Part shown: positions 47,491 through 59,178 of the stretch, in pieces
Position numbering within the stretch: the first letter of the stretch is position 1
Layout: every line of letters begins with the position of its first letter
Assembly (NCBI GenBank): GCA_026225945.1
Contig: JAMJFZ010000199.1
Location: 68,054,501 to 68,118,500 of the forward strand
DNA: 64,000 nucleotides
Direction of reading: 5' to 3'
Source: Cricetomys ansorgei
Taxonomy: Eukaryota > Chordata > Mammalia > Rodentia > Nesomyidae
Notes under the pieces: model-generated
Told to the model about the DNA's origin: nothing
Database searches by the model: none
The model's input: only the letters and a program-made list of their open reading frames with translations
Made by a program: the position numbers and the translations under genes

Positions 47491-48010
47491 TCAGTCCAGG
47501 TTCTTTGGAACCCAACCAGTCAGATGAATGTGTACACATGCATATATGTGAATTTCCTAAGCTTCCTTACAGTAAAATAACACTTGAATCATGCCTGAAA
47601 GGGTAAGAATGCTATAGTTGTTTGCCCCTTGATGCAGGGAGCCCTGAGCGATTGGAGTAGCCCCACAGTGGCTGTATCTTGCTGCTAAAGCAGGCAGTGA
47701 AGTCCTGGCATAGTCTACAAGGCTGGGTGCCTCAGCAGTCCCAATCTGGTTCCCAACAATCTGAACATTCCTTAAGAGCCGCTAGTTCTCAGTCCACAGT
47801 GGAAGCCTAGACGTACTTATTCTGCTATTTGTAAAGGCAGCAGAAGCAACAGCCTCACAAATCTTGGTGGAAAGAGGAAAGGCCAAGTAAGAGAAAAGCT
47901 AGAGATCTTCCTTCAGGCACACCATTTTTATCTGGAGTGCTTGCTGCCAGGTATTTTGCCCACAACTCAGGCTGATCTTCCTGCCTCAACTAAGGCAATC
48001 GGGACTCAGC
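47490..48010 (-). mobile_element. MaLR-like LTR, diverged
   Basis: 'ggctgggtgcctcagcagtc', 'cagtccacagtggaagccta', 'gcccacaactcaggctgatc' and 'ttcctgcctcaactaaggca' follow the order of a reversed rodent LTR related to, but distinct from, the one at 45213. Ends are not defined. Confidence 0.5.
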
Positions 48011-51000
48011 TCATGTTGGCTGAGTTGTTAGCTCAGCTGAGGCTCCCTAGAGATCCTAGGGTGGTTCTTATTTTATAAGGGAGTGGAGTTAAAACCAACT
48101 ATAGCGACACCCTTGACCTCAGCATGTCTGCTGGGATAACTTAGGTGTTCACAGCCTTTTTAATCCCTCAATGTGCTTTGCTTACCCTGAGACCACTAGA
48201 GAAAGATCTCTGACCAGAACAGGCAAACTTCCCAACAAATAGTTGTCCAGACCTGGTCAGTGAGGTGGAACTTAGGGTCACACTTCTCTGGTCAGCGTCT
48301 TCAGGCAGTTTGAAACAGTTATGAAACCTGCCCCCAGATTAGCTCTGGTTAGCTTGAGCATGGTGCAGGGAGCTCACTATCACACTCCTGCGACGTGGCC
48401 ACTGTATCTGCATTGTTCATGTCCTCATTGGCTTAAGGAGATAAGTATGGTATGCCAGAGATTAACTGTTTGTCCGAGAGTCTGTGGGACATGAGTCTGC
48501 TACAGCTCAGATGGTTTTTCCATGACACTGTTTTGCCCTGAACTGAGCTGAAGTTCCCAGAGGTGGGCCTTCATCTCTTGATGTCTTCTCACCTGCACTA
48601 TGGGTGTTTGGGGAGATCAAAGAACCATGGAAAAATGAGTGGCAAGGTTTGAAGTGAAACTCTCTAGACTGACACAAGTTTCTTTGGCAATAGGAGTGGG
48701 GTCATGGAAGTACTACAAAGTAGACCCTGGTTTCAGAGACAACCTTGAATAGTGTCTCCAGATACTATTGCCTTTATTGATCTGCTTTCAAATATGCTGG
48801 TCCCTCTATCTCCATTCTATCATCCAGCTCACTAAACTTCACATATTCATTACTGAAATGTCCAGGTGGCTGCTCTAAGGATTGGTTCTAGATGGGGAAT
48901 GATCTGAATCTTCTCCTGGTAACAGAGTGTGAATAACTAATTTTTTAATTCAATCTGAAGTGCTTCTAGCTCTTAATATGATGAATACATTAACTATGAA
49001 GGGTTCTGAGATTATGGGACTACCTTGTATATTAGCATAGAGTCAACTCATAGACACTTTGGCCATAACCTGTGAAAGCACACATTACAGAGCGTATGCT
49101 CTGACCAATCCTCAGTGTTACCCACATGAATACCTTCTAGTCAGTGCCACCTGATCTGTTTACCTTGACAAGGAGCACTTCCTCATTATCCTGGGAGGGA
49201 AGTGTGGTGGGAGGCTGGGCTCCTCTGCAGTCTACCGGAGAGTGGAGAGCCTCAGTGTTTCGGTACTGTGGAACAAGGCTCTTTCCATGAGCTGCTGCTG
49301 TTACTGTATCAAAGTTATAAATTGTTGCAAATGAATAAATGAATTTGATTAGGCTAGATTCCTCCATATTTAAGGTTTGACCCTTAATTTCAAGATGTGA
49401 TCAAAGTCAGATGTTCTGGGGAGGTGGCAACCTAAAGGAAACAATGAGTTTGGATCCATCTGTCACTCAAGAGTTTAAGAATTCCTATAGAAGATAGCAG
49501 GGTAGAATCCCTGACATTCTGCTCCTGACCTAGTAGCCTATCTTTTACAAAGAGTAAGCTGGAAGTGACTAATCACTCTGACATTTTAGATGTGAATGTG
49601 AGTCTTCTGTGTTTAGAGTTGTTGAACAGAAACCTAATGTTGATCTAAGAAGGGTTAGGGTGAAGTACTTTGCTGTAGCTGGCCTGGTTGCAGTAAGAGT
49701 GCTTTAGACAAAACTTGAGAACAGGACTCTGTCACCATATGCCCAGTACTGGAGTTTTGCATTCTCCATCTGAGCCTTTGATAGGGCCATAGACTCCAAT
49801 GGTAAGCAGGTGTCTCCTAGAGTCCAGAGGACCTGACCATTCTCTAGTTTTTACTAGTTCAAACTTGTATGACTTTCTCTAGGATTTCAAGGAAGAGAGA
49901 ATGCTGATATAGATGAGCATCACCTGAGTAACACAGCTGGTGCTTCCAGGTGTGATCCTGAAAGTGTTCTCTGCACATCCTCTATCCATATTACATATGT
50001 AATATGTAGCCCATATCGTAACCGTATTACAATACCACATCAGAGTAGAATTCAGCACATTCCTCTACTGCCAGACATCCTTAAAACTCTCCACTTCTAC
50101 CTGTGGTGGGCAATGTTTGAAAGAACACACCTTCTGGAGTATTCTGAGAGACCACAGGCTGGATGCAATTGACACAAAACAGCAAGAAATTAAGATTCGG
50201 GACTGCAAGAGGCAGATAACCAAAGCAAGAGCTTGGAATTCTGCAAAATATACCATAGGATTAAAATAATAAAACTCAATTGCATCCAATTGAGATCTAA
50301 GACAGTGTTGCCATGTATGAACCACAAGCTATAGAACTCTCCTCACTGGCAAATGACAAGGGAAATTTCTGACTTAACCCCATGTCTCTTTGTCAGGTAA
50401 CTTTTAGTAAAGCTAAAACTGGGGCTTCTGTGCATGTTCTTGAAGCTCAGCGGCCATGGAGCCAGCCAGTTGGCAAGTGTGGCCCAGATGGAGTCGGTAG
50501 CTGAGTTCTTCTGGACCCTGACTCGGGCAGAGAAAGGAACAGCATCTCCAGATCACACAATGGATGGTGCTTGGGCATGAGCAAGTTTTGAGACTGACCA
50601 CTGAAGATTAGCATGAATCACAGTAGCCTCTACACCGAGGACAAATTAGGGCCTAAATCTAGTATTCTGAGGACCATGATACCACAGCTCATAGACTGGT
50701 GCAAGAGAATGAATATGAACTTTAAAGCACTGATAACTAAAAGCATCCCTTAGACCTGTGGAGTGGCAGACACGGAGCTCTAGAATCTAGCTCCCTTTTG
50801 AAGTACAGACTTGGTAACATGTTCAGGAGGGGAAAAATGTAGCTTTGGTTGGGGCTTACAGAGAAGACTAGCCATGCCCTGATCCCTATCGAGAATCTGG
50901 GGGGAAAATATCTGGGATGACCTCTTAAGCCACCAAGCACTGAGTGAACTTTTTTTAAAAGATAAGGTTTTAAAGGGAAGAGGACATGACCTTGGATTGA

Positions 51001-51244
51001 GCCAGAGGTCTTGGGAATAGAAATGACCCTGTTGGTCTAAGCCAGGGAATGGTCCCTGGAATGTGGATCCCCATGTCAATGTGGCAGATAGTGAGACCCT
51101 GTGGCCTCCCTTGCTATATGTCATAGGCACAGAAATCTAAGGATATTTTCTGACTGGGGCTCCAGTGCCAGGCGAAGAATTTGAATCCTGGTGTTTAACT
51201 TCTCTGAAGACATGGCAAGTTGTCATAATCACTCAAGTTGGCTA
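48011..51244. other. Diverged tandem-unit region, copy 3
   Basis: It contains landmark P (about 49715-49800) and landmark A (about 50150-50225). A 20-base perfect palindrome lies at 49987-50006. No gene was recognised. Confidence 0.4.
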
Positions 51245-51693
51245 TGTGGTGAAGTGTCGGTCTGTCTCTCCAGGTTCTCGCGCACCTGCTGTATGGCAGC
51301 TGATGTCTCGCCCATCCGCAGTAGTCTGACCCCGTTCCCTGGCCAGGGGAAGGTGGTTCAGACCTAAGCGGCGAGAAGGTGCGGGCCCAGAGTCGAGGTT
51401 CAATGACCTTTTGCGAAGCTGTCCGCTCAGCAGACCTGAGAAACGACGGCGCACAAAGAATGCCTCTGGGAGCTTGAGTTTGAACACGAAACTCCTTTAT
51501 TGGCAGGCTTTTCCCTGTTTAAATCTTTCCTAGAGAAGGCAGGGTCCCGCTGTTCCAGGTGTGGGGGAAGCCTAACTAGCATAGGCAGGGCGGGAAAGTA
51601 ATGGATCCACTCAATGGAAGGATACGGCTACAATACAGGTAACATATGTCCCCTTTGGCTTCCGTGAAGCAAGCAAGTTACAACTAATATGTT
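51245..51693 (-). mobile_element. CpG-rich solo LTR, probably class II
   Basis: On the minus strand there is a TATA-like 'gatttaaac', an AATAAA (51496-51501) a short way downstream, and a CpG-rich U5-like part (51250-51450). Direct 7-base repeats 'ttggcta' flank the stated limits (51238-51244 and 51694-51700), but the outer right end is not a canonical CA. The family is unassigned. No internal retroviral sequence adjoins it, so it appears to be a solo LTR. Confidence 0.6.
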
Positions 51694-52690
51694 TTGGCTA
51701 GGGACCTCCCTGGACTAGAAGAGAAGGCTGACCAGCGTCTCACCCTGCTTTACCTTTCCAGGAAGCAGAGGCACTTTTTGGCCTCAACTTCTACTACTCT
51801 CCAGCCCCCAAGAGTCCCACAGTGAAGGCCACTCAAGACATCCATGGAGGATGTGTTTTAGAAAATGACCTTGGTGAACTGGAAGCATTGGCTGAGGGGA
51901 GGTTGGACATTTATCTGAATCTTGTCAGCCTACCCAGCCACTGAAATGCCAGTCTTTGGAGTCCTGCAACATTCTGAGGACTCTGGGAGGCATAGTACAG
52001 AAATCAATCAGACTTTACTCATGTCCAGATGTTTAAGCTGGCAGAGGCTCTAACTCCAGGGAAAGTGTCTTTCCCAATTGTGACTGTAAAACGGAGACAA
52101 CGTCCTGCCTGGGTTCTAACTCTGTGGCTTGAATTGCCAAGCTGGAAAAGGCAAAGTCCAAAGAACTTGCCACTGAAGTAGTAGGTTAAATGTGTACACT
52201 GCTAAATTTTCTGTACACAAATAAACAATTAAAAAAAATTTTAAAGCAGACAGTGAGTGATAGAGGCTTTCCAAGGGAATTTCCAGGCACCTGAACAATT
52301 CCATGTGCTTACTGAGAATAGGAATGTGATTCATATAGAGCTGCTGGAGACTGCTCAGTTTAGAGAGTTGAGGAAAAAAAAAATCCTGAGATATCACTCC
52401 TCTAGTTCTGGTATATTTACAGCCCAGAGCCTGTTCATGTAGGCCCACACAAGAAAAGGTTTGTGAAGAGTTTTCTTCTAGGCCAGGTAGGGAGCAAAGC
52501 GTGCCAGAGTGCACTGATTCCTATCCGTGAGTTCGGACTGGAGAAATATTTTCAAATAAAAATTTTAGAGGACAGAATATTCTGAACATTACTTAGTGCT
52601 AGGTTGTACAAAAATAGCTATCACAGCTGGATCACGTCAGATTTTTTTATGTAGCTTCAGTCCTTTTGTGGTTAGAGGGGGGAAGAGCTA
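51694..52690. other. Unassigned, SINE-free sequence
   Basis: A-run at 52374-52383; no recognised exon, SINE or LTR. Confidence 0.4.
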
Positions 52691-53090
52691 CTGGAGATGG
52701 GGACAGAGGAATGGAGGAAGCTTCAGCCAGGTGGTCTGCTATGGAGTTGGGTTTTACTGAGGATTGGATATGCAGGGAAGGAGGGAGATGGAAGATATGC
52801 AGTTAGACCACTTGCTTCCCTGGCTGGGATGGCCTGTTGGTTCTGGGGTGTGGGGCAGGGGGGAAGAATCCTGAAGTTGGAGGTTGGTATAAAGAAAACG
52901 GGTAGGGAAAAACGATTTGGAGGGGTAGATCTGTGATTGCCACTAGAGATAGGAGCAAAGAGGAGGCTGCAGCAGCTGGTCTGCTACAAAGCTGGGAACT
53001 GAGGTAATGGATTTGAAGAAGAGGAAGAAGCAAAGATCTGCAGTTCTCCTACTTGCTTCCCTGGCTGTGGTCACCTTGTGATTTCATGAC
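52691..53090 (+). repeat. Two-copy diverged tandem repeat, about 245 bases
   Basis: The order 'ggtctgctatggagttggg', 'atatgcagtt', 'acttgcttccctggctg' (from about 52730) recurs as 'ggtctgctacaaagctggg', 'atctgcagtt', 'acttgcttccctggctg' (from about 52976). It is purine-rich on the + strand. Such tandem units occur in promoter regions of LTRs and L1s, but this one is unassigned. Confidence 0.65.
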
Positions 53091-54756
53091 TTGTTTGGGT
53101 TAACTGGATAACTAAGTGAGCCAAGCCTGTTTGACAGGTGTTGAGTTGAGTCTGCAAGTATGCATTTCTTCTAGAAAATAGGGCTCTGATACTAGAATCT
53201 TTAACCTGAGCTGAGCAATGCTACGTTGTGTGGTGTTTCTTTATTGGCTTCAATGGTTGGTCTTCAGGACCAACCCTGGCTTTATGAACTCTAGAGTAAA
53301 AGTTGATGCTGGAACCAAATTAAAGAGAGAACTCCAAATATTGGGTACTTTGAGCTAGAATCCAATGAAACTAAGCATCAATGCAAGAGATGGAAGAGTA
53401 TCCTTTATCTGAGATGAGAAACCCTCTATGCAGTGGTACCATGGGCTCTGTTGCTTTCCTTGTATGTTTTCCCTGGGATGGTATATTTATTACATCTACC
53501 AGAATCTGGCACCCTAATTTAGGTTAACTATTCTGAGAACCTTTGGTATCACTAACAAGAGATTTTCTTCTCCCTAAGTCAACAACAATTGATGGAAGCC
53601 TTGGAATTTCAGGTGACTTCCAAAGAAATATCTGTAAATACATTACAAAATCACTTGGCTTTGTCTCCAAGAAACAAGGAAGACCTATCTAAGAGAGAGG
53701 AATCCATGGTGACAAATGACAGTCACTAGATAGCAGCTAGGAGAATGATCCTAAGGGGAAAACTGTCCTAGGGAGTTTCCTGAAGAAGCCTATTTTCCTG
53801 ACGCATTAGGGTATGGCCACACCAGAACCCCAAGGACATTTGGAAAACTTGATGGAATGCTCAGTGTATAAGTGAAGTGTTATCTTCATGACACAGCAGC
53901 TGCCCCAGGTCTCTAGAGCTCAGAGCACCAGGTGTGGCAGCCAGACTTCTAACAGACAATCACGTAGCCTTTCAGCAGCATGAAGTTATTGGCCCTGGAA
54001 GACAAGTTGAGGTTTTGGATGGCTCCAACATATAGAAATCGATACCGTGTGGACTCCAGAGCCCCACAGGATGTGAGACTCAATAGTTGGCATTTCAAAT
54101 AAAGATATTCGACCTAGGACTGATGATGGAAGATGGAGAAAGGCCATCTGTGAGACTAATTCAGCTGAAGGAATACAGTGGCTTCTACTGGAGGTCATTT
54201 CCAGCTATCTCCCAGTAAAGATTGCTGTAACTAGGGACATCATCTCTAAGAATCCTCCAGAATGTACATCTGCATCTCCTACCCTCCTATGCCTTAATCC
54301 CAGTAGCATCTTTTATTCTTCCAACTTTCTGACCTAATATTTATATGATCTTTGACTGAGTTTCTATAAGTAAGTTTGCATAAGCATCAGTTACTCAGGA
54401 ACTAGCTAGAAATGGAACTATAAGTCCATTTATAAAACAGAAATTTAGAGGTGCCTAGCAACCAGTATTCACAAACTCTCAGGGGACTTTAACTATTAAA
54501 GTCTTGAATACCTGTACAACAGACACCAATCTAAATATACTGTAAGCACTTCCTGCTCATATCACTCTACAGATCTTAACTCTATAGCCCTCCTTGGGCC
54601 TCTGAGATCAGAGTCATGTGTTAACTTGGTGAATGTGTCTGATTTCTGAGACGTGCTGTGAAACTATGGTGGTTTGGTCTACTGACTATGACAGTGTATC
54701 GTAGGCAGCGAGGAAAACAGACATGAAACATTGGGAAAAATTTGTGGGAAGGTGGA
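53091..54756. other. Unassigned, SINE-free sequence
   Basis: No exon or repeat family was recognised; CpG-poor throughout. Confidence 0.4.
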
Positions 54757-55179
54757 TGTGTTAGAGTTCTCTGAATGAATAAAGAATAAAATGATTGAGG
54801 ATTAATAAGGCTTACATATTATGGTCTGGCTAGCCCAGCAGTAGCTATCTCCTGGTGGAAAGGCCAAGAATCTAGTAGTTGTCTAATCTGTGAGGCTTGG
54901 TGTCTCAGCTAGTCATTCTGTGCTGGAATCCTGAATTCTAAAAATAGCAAAGAACTATCTCGGAGGCAGGATCGATGCCCTTACCAGTGAGAGTAAGGGC
55001 AAGCATGCAAAAAACTTCCTTTCATATCCTCTTATATAGGCTGGTGTGGCCCAGATTTAGGGTGGGTATTCCTAACTCAAATGTTCCCATAAAGGAAATC
55101 CTTCTATGGCATTCCCAGATGCTTTAGTTTTAGTTGATTCCAGATATAGTAAAGTTGACAAGTAAGATTAGCAATCCCA
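54757..55179 (-). mobile_element. MaLR-like solo LTR
   Basis: The + strand begins 'tgtgttagagttctctgaat' and continues 'ggtctggctagcccagcagt', 'ggtgtctcagctagtcattc', 'tctgtgctggaatcctgaat' and 'tatataggctggtgtggccc', ending 'aaagttgacaagtaagatta'. It belongs to the same family as the + strand LTR at 45213-45694 but in the opposite orientation. Confidence 0.75.
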
Positions 55180-57699
55180 TTAAGTTACCATGATTTCCTC
55201 CCTGCTTACCAGCACAGCATGTGAAGCTGCTATCCAAAGGATGCAGTTGGAGCACAACCTTAGTGACAAAGACACGTTGGTTTGAATTACAGTATTAAAA
55301 ATTTTCAAGTGGTTGTTCAGGCTATTAGTGTCTTAACTAATCTCTATAATGGTACCATATTTTGATACAAAAATAGTCCAGACAAGAAATTCAATTTCTG
55401 ATTCTGTTAACCTTTCAAAGTCACTCAGGATTATAGGACCTTGGATGTCTCAAAGTTCCCTGAAAAAAAAAAAAATCGTTAGACATCTTAAGTTCATGTC
55501 ACCAGGCAGACTTGGTAGATAAGCAAGGTCACTGTGATCTCTCGTGCTAGGTACAGTATATCACACTATTGGAGTTACCAAGAAGACCTTGTCTGGCTCC
55601 AAGTCTGAGACATTTAACTAATCTTGGTGTGCTTGAACTCTGTGTAAGTCATGAGTTGGTGAGAAGCAGGGATAGCTAGGGGATCACACTAGACCATGCA
55701 AAGGGCTCAGTCCCCAAAATGGTAGCATCACAGCCTGTCCAAATAGAGCTATGCATTTAAACTGAAGATCAGCTTAAGAGGATGATTTTCAGAGTTCCCC
55801 TCAGTTTCACTGTGGGACTGTGTTTCACATCTATGTGAAACTATGTTTCATCACTGATGAAACAGATGGTCAGTATGATCAGGGACCCTGATGCCTAAGC
55901 CCCCCGCTAGAGGTACACAACTGGGCTGACAGTCTTGGTCCTCTAAATCACATCAGCTCTCTGTTGGTCAGAATGTCATAATGTTGTTACCCTGTGTTAC
56001 CCGGCCCTTGAAATTTCATCCACAGGAGAGTTACCAGGTTTCTGGTGCTCCAAGCTTTGGTGCTTATGACTACCAGAGCAATTTCCAATGTGAAATAGTT
56101 GCCGGCAGATAAGGGGCGCATTGTACTTCTACAGGAATCCATGGTACTCCTTCAGGAGTCCATGGTACAGCCATGTAGCTGGGGCTCTCCAGTGGACCCA
56201 GATAACAATCCTGTCCTAGTTCATCCACTGTTTATTGACTGAGACATGTCTGTGTCATGACAGCTTATAGTCTAGCCAATGCATGGTACAGACAGAACCT
56301 CCTCCAGTTCTGTGCCTATTTTCAGTATAGCTCCATGTTTGGTGCCTTGAAACAGTACCTCTACATGTACATTTTGACACTGAGTCTAAGCCAGCCACAT
56401 ATCACAGGTTATAACTAAGTAGGGCAAAGGACATCAGTGGCTGCCTTTTATGTGACTGTCCTAAGGAGGTACAGACCACTGCTTACAGCAATGGCTCTGG
56501 ACCCCTTTAACTCCAGGGAACCCTCAATTTGTATTCCAAAATCATAGCCAGGTTCTTGGCCTTTCTGAACCCTAGAAGCAAGATGTCCTTTGACTTAATG
56601 TGAGCAAACCTGAAGTGTGACTAAGACTCTAGCTGCTTGAACACAGAGCTGAATGCATAAAATGTGTCTGGATCTGCTCAGTTATTCAAGTTTACAGCTG
56701 TTATCTCTATCCAGAGATGCTAGCCCCATGAGCAGGAGCTTCTTGGAACAAGCTACCCTCCTGAGATGTGTAGCTAATCAAGGTACATGGGGAATAGGCG
56801 TCTACCCGTGAGTTGCCTCTTAAGAATGTGGCTGGTCTGCCTGCTCCAGTGTCCCTCAGAGGTACAGAGATGGGTTAAGGAAAAAGTGATCCACTCACTT
56901 CATGATTTACCTTAAATGAAGCCATGGGGCATCTCTACATTAGTGTTCTGTCCAGTGGAATTGTTTGTAAATTTGAGTCCACTTGTTGCAGATGGTCTTG
57001 ATATGATAGCTGTCCTTAATATGGGGTAATCAATGTTCAACATAGAAATGGTATCAAGAACAGACTCTAGGTGCAAGTTGAAAGCTAGGAGGCAGGTCCT
57101 GCCTGCACAGACCCACCTACATTTGTTATCCTACTTTTCTGTAGACTTCAGGATTTCTATTAATATCTTACTTCATTTGAACACTCCTTCCATCACCAGT
57201 CTTTTGGTCCATTCTTCAAATTCTAAAGTTTAAATGAGGCATTCCAGTTATAAAATCTTCATCCTGGGGTATCCTACATCTTTTAGATTTTCTACACTGT
57301 TCATTTTGGTTCAAGGGTGTTCTTCAAGCTGGGGGCATATCTCAATATACTAGTACATTTTAGCACATGGGTTCCAGTTCCCAAAGCTCTTATGATTCTC
57401 TGGACATTATCTAAAAATGACTTGAAACACATCTGTCTACCTTCCAAGTGCTCCTAGCTCTTAGCTCCTCACCACAGATGACGTTTCTGACTTTGCAGTG
57501 ACTAACCTTGGATTGTATATCATCTTCTTAGAAGATGATACAATTAAACTGGACACTTGAGCCACAGCCTTGGAACATGCTCTGTATTTTGAATGTAAAG
57601 ATCTGATACGCTGAAAAAGAGCCAAAGTAAACTCTCCTATCAATTGCTTCTGTCAAGCATTTTGACAAAAACAACTAGCATAGGGTAGAAAGGTTCTTT
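55180..57699. other. Unassigned, SINE-free sequence
   Basis: It contains two adjacent short hairpins (55822-55863) and an A-run (55461-55473). No exon was recognised. The right end grades into the 3' end of the Zfp532 retrocopy. Confidence 0.4.
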
Positions 57700-59178
57700 C
57701 CATAAAGTTTGTTTCTGCGCTCACATCAGGAGATGACTTTTATTGTCTCACACTGTATATACAATTAATGCTTTTGTCATGTTGGGAATGCTTTTTTCCC
57801 CAGAACTTCAGGCAGAATGGATCTTATGATTTAAGTGCCAGATGTTCCTCATATATTTACATGGTGAAATGCGTTGAATACAGTCATGATGGATGTAGTG
57901 TGTACATGCGGCAGCAGTGAGACCATTCCAAGAACTGAACATTGACTACAGTCTAGCGTACAAATATCTATATACACATAGATTTTATTTTTTGCTTATA
58001 AAAACAAAAGTACAAAACATCTGGAGATAAATACAAGATATAAATGCAATGGAAAACACAAAACAATAACAAATACATAGCTTTCCCAGAGAAGTATACA
58101 CAGAAGTGACAGAAGAGCCACCTCCACAGTGTTCCAGTCAGGTGGCCACGAGAGGGTCCTGAAATGCCTCTAGAAGCCTTGTGGCTCAGGGCTTTCTATA
58201 GCCAATTGCAGAGTACAGGCTGCTGGCATTGCTAGGTTGGTGGTGAAGTTGTACATCCCAACTCTTAAGTACCAGAGCATTTGGCAGTGACACCCAGAAT
58301 AGGAAACGCCAACTGTGTAGACAGCAAAGGGCTAAGTCAACCATCGCTTTTTGTTCCTGTCTAGAGCTAGAGAAATATTCGATATTCTTAGCTGTGTCTC
58401 TGTAATAGTTGAGTTACATGACAAGACCTGACTTGGAGAGCTACAGGTCTACAGCCTTTTCCTAGCCTGTCTCCTCATGCTTTGAAAGTCAGCCGTTCTC
58501 CTGTTCAGAAGTCCTTCTTCCTCATTCTTCAGATGGAATTAAGGCTGCCCACATTCCCTACTGGATTCCTGGCCTTTTACCCACTTTGGAGGAAGAATGG
58601 ACCCACAAGGCTGCTTTATATGTTTGGAATGGCTCAGGCCATGCCCTTACCTGGGAGCTGTTTGTCCTGGGAGCCCTCTGTTGCTAGGAGCAAGCGTGCC
58701 AAGCATGGTGTTAAGCCACTTAAAAGTTGCTAGTGTTATGGGACCAACAATCACCTACAATTTGTGAGTTTTACAAATTAAAACACTAAAAAGGCATGTT
58801 CTATAATTATTGAACTTATTCAAAATTTGTAACATACAAAAATGGCTTTGAATTCAGGAACTACAAGGTTACCTAAGAAGTGTTTTAAGGAAACAATACA
58901 AAAAATTCTAACTCCCCTTAAATTCAATACTTTCCACCAAATACTGAAAACAAACATGTAACAAAGAGTATAACATTATTTAAACATACACAAACTCTCT
59001 TTAACACCCAATACTGCCTTAATACTTTGGGGGGAGGGACACATCCAAGAAGGTGAGGAGGGGTCAGGACAGAATATATTGCAACAGTCTAGATAGTACT
59101 GCTAATTCTGTTGCAAACTTTTGATAACAAAAATGTCTTGTTTTCAATTTATGTATTACAGGTTTTTCTTGATCATGA
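57700..59178 (-). other. 3' UTR portion of the Zfp532 retrocopy
   Basis: Continuous with the coding homology and of 3'-UTR character: T/A-rich blocks and two reversed AATAAA motifs. The first (about 57985) follows a 'tttttataagcaaaa' block on the minus strand; the second is at about 57738. I cannot say which was used. Confidence 0.6.
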
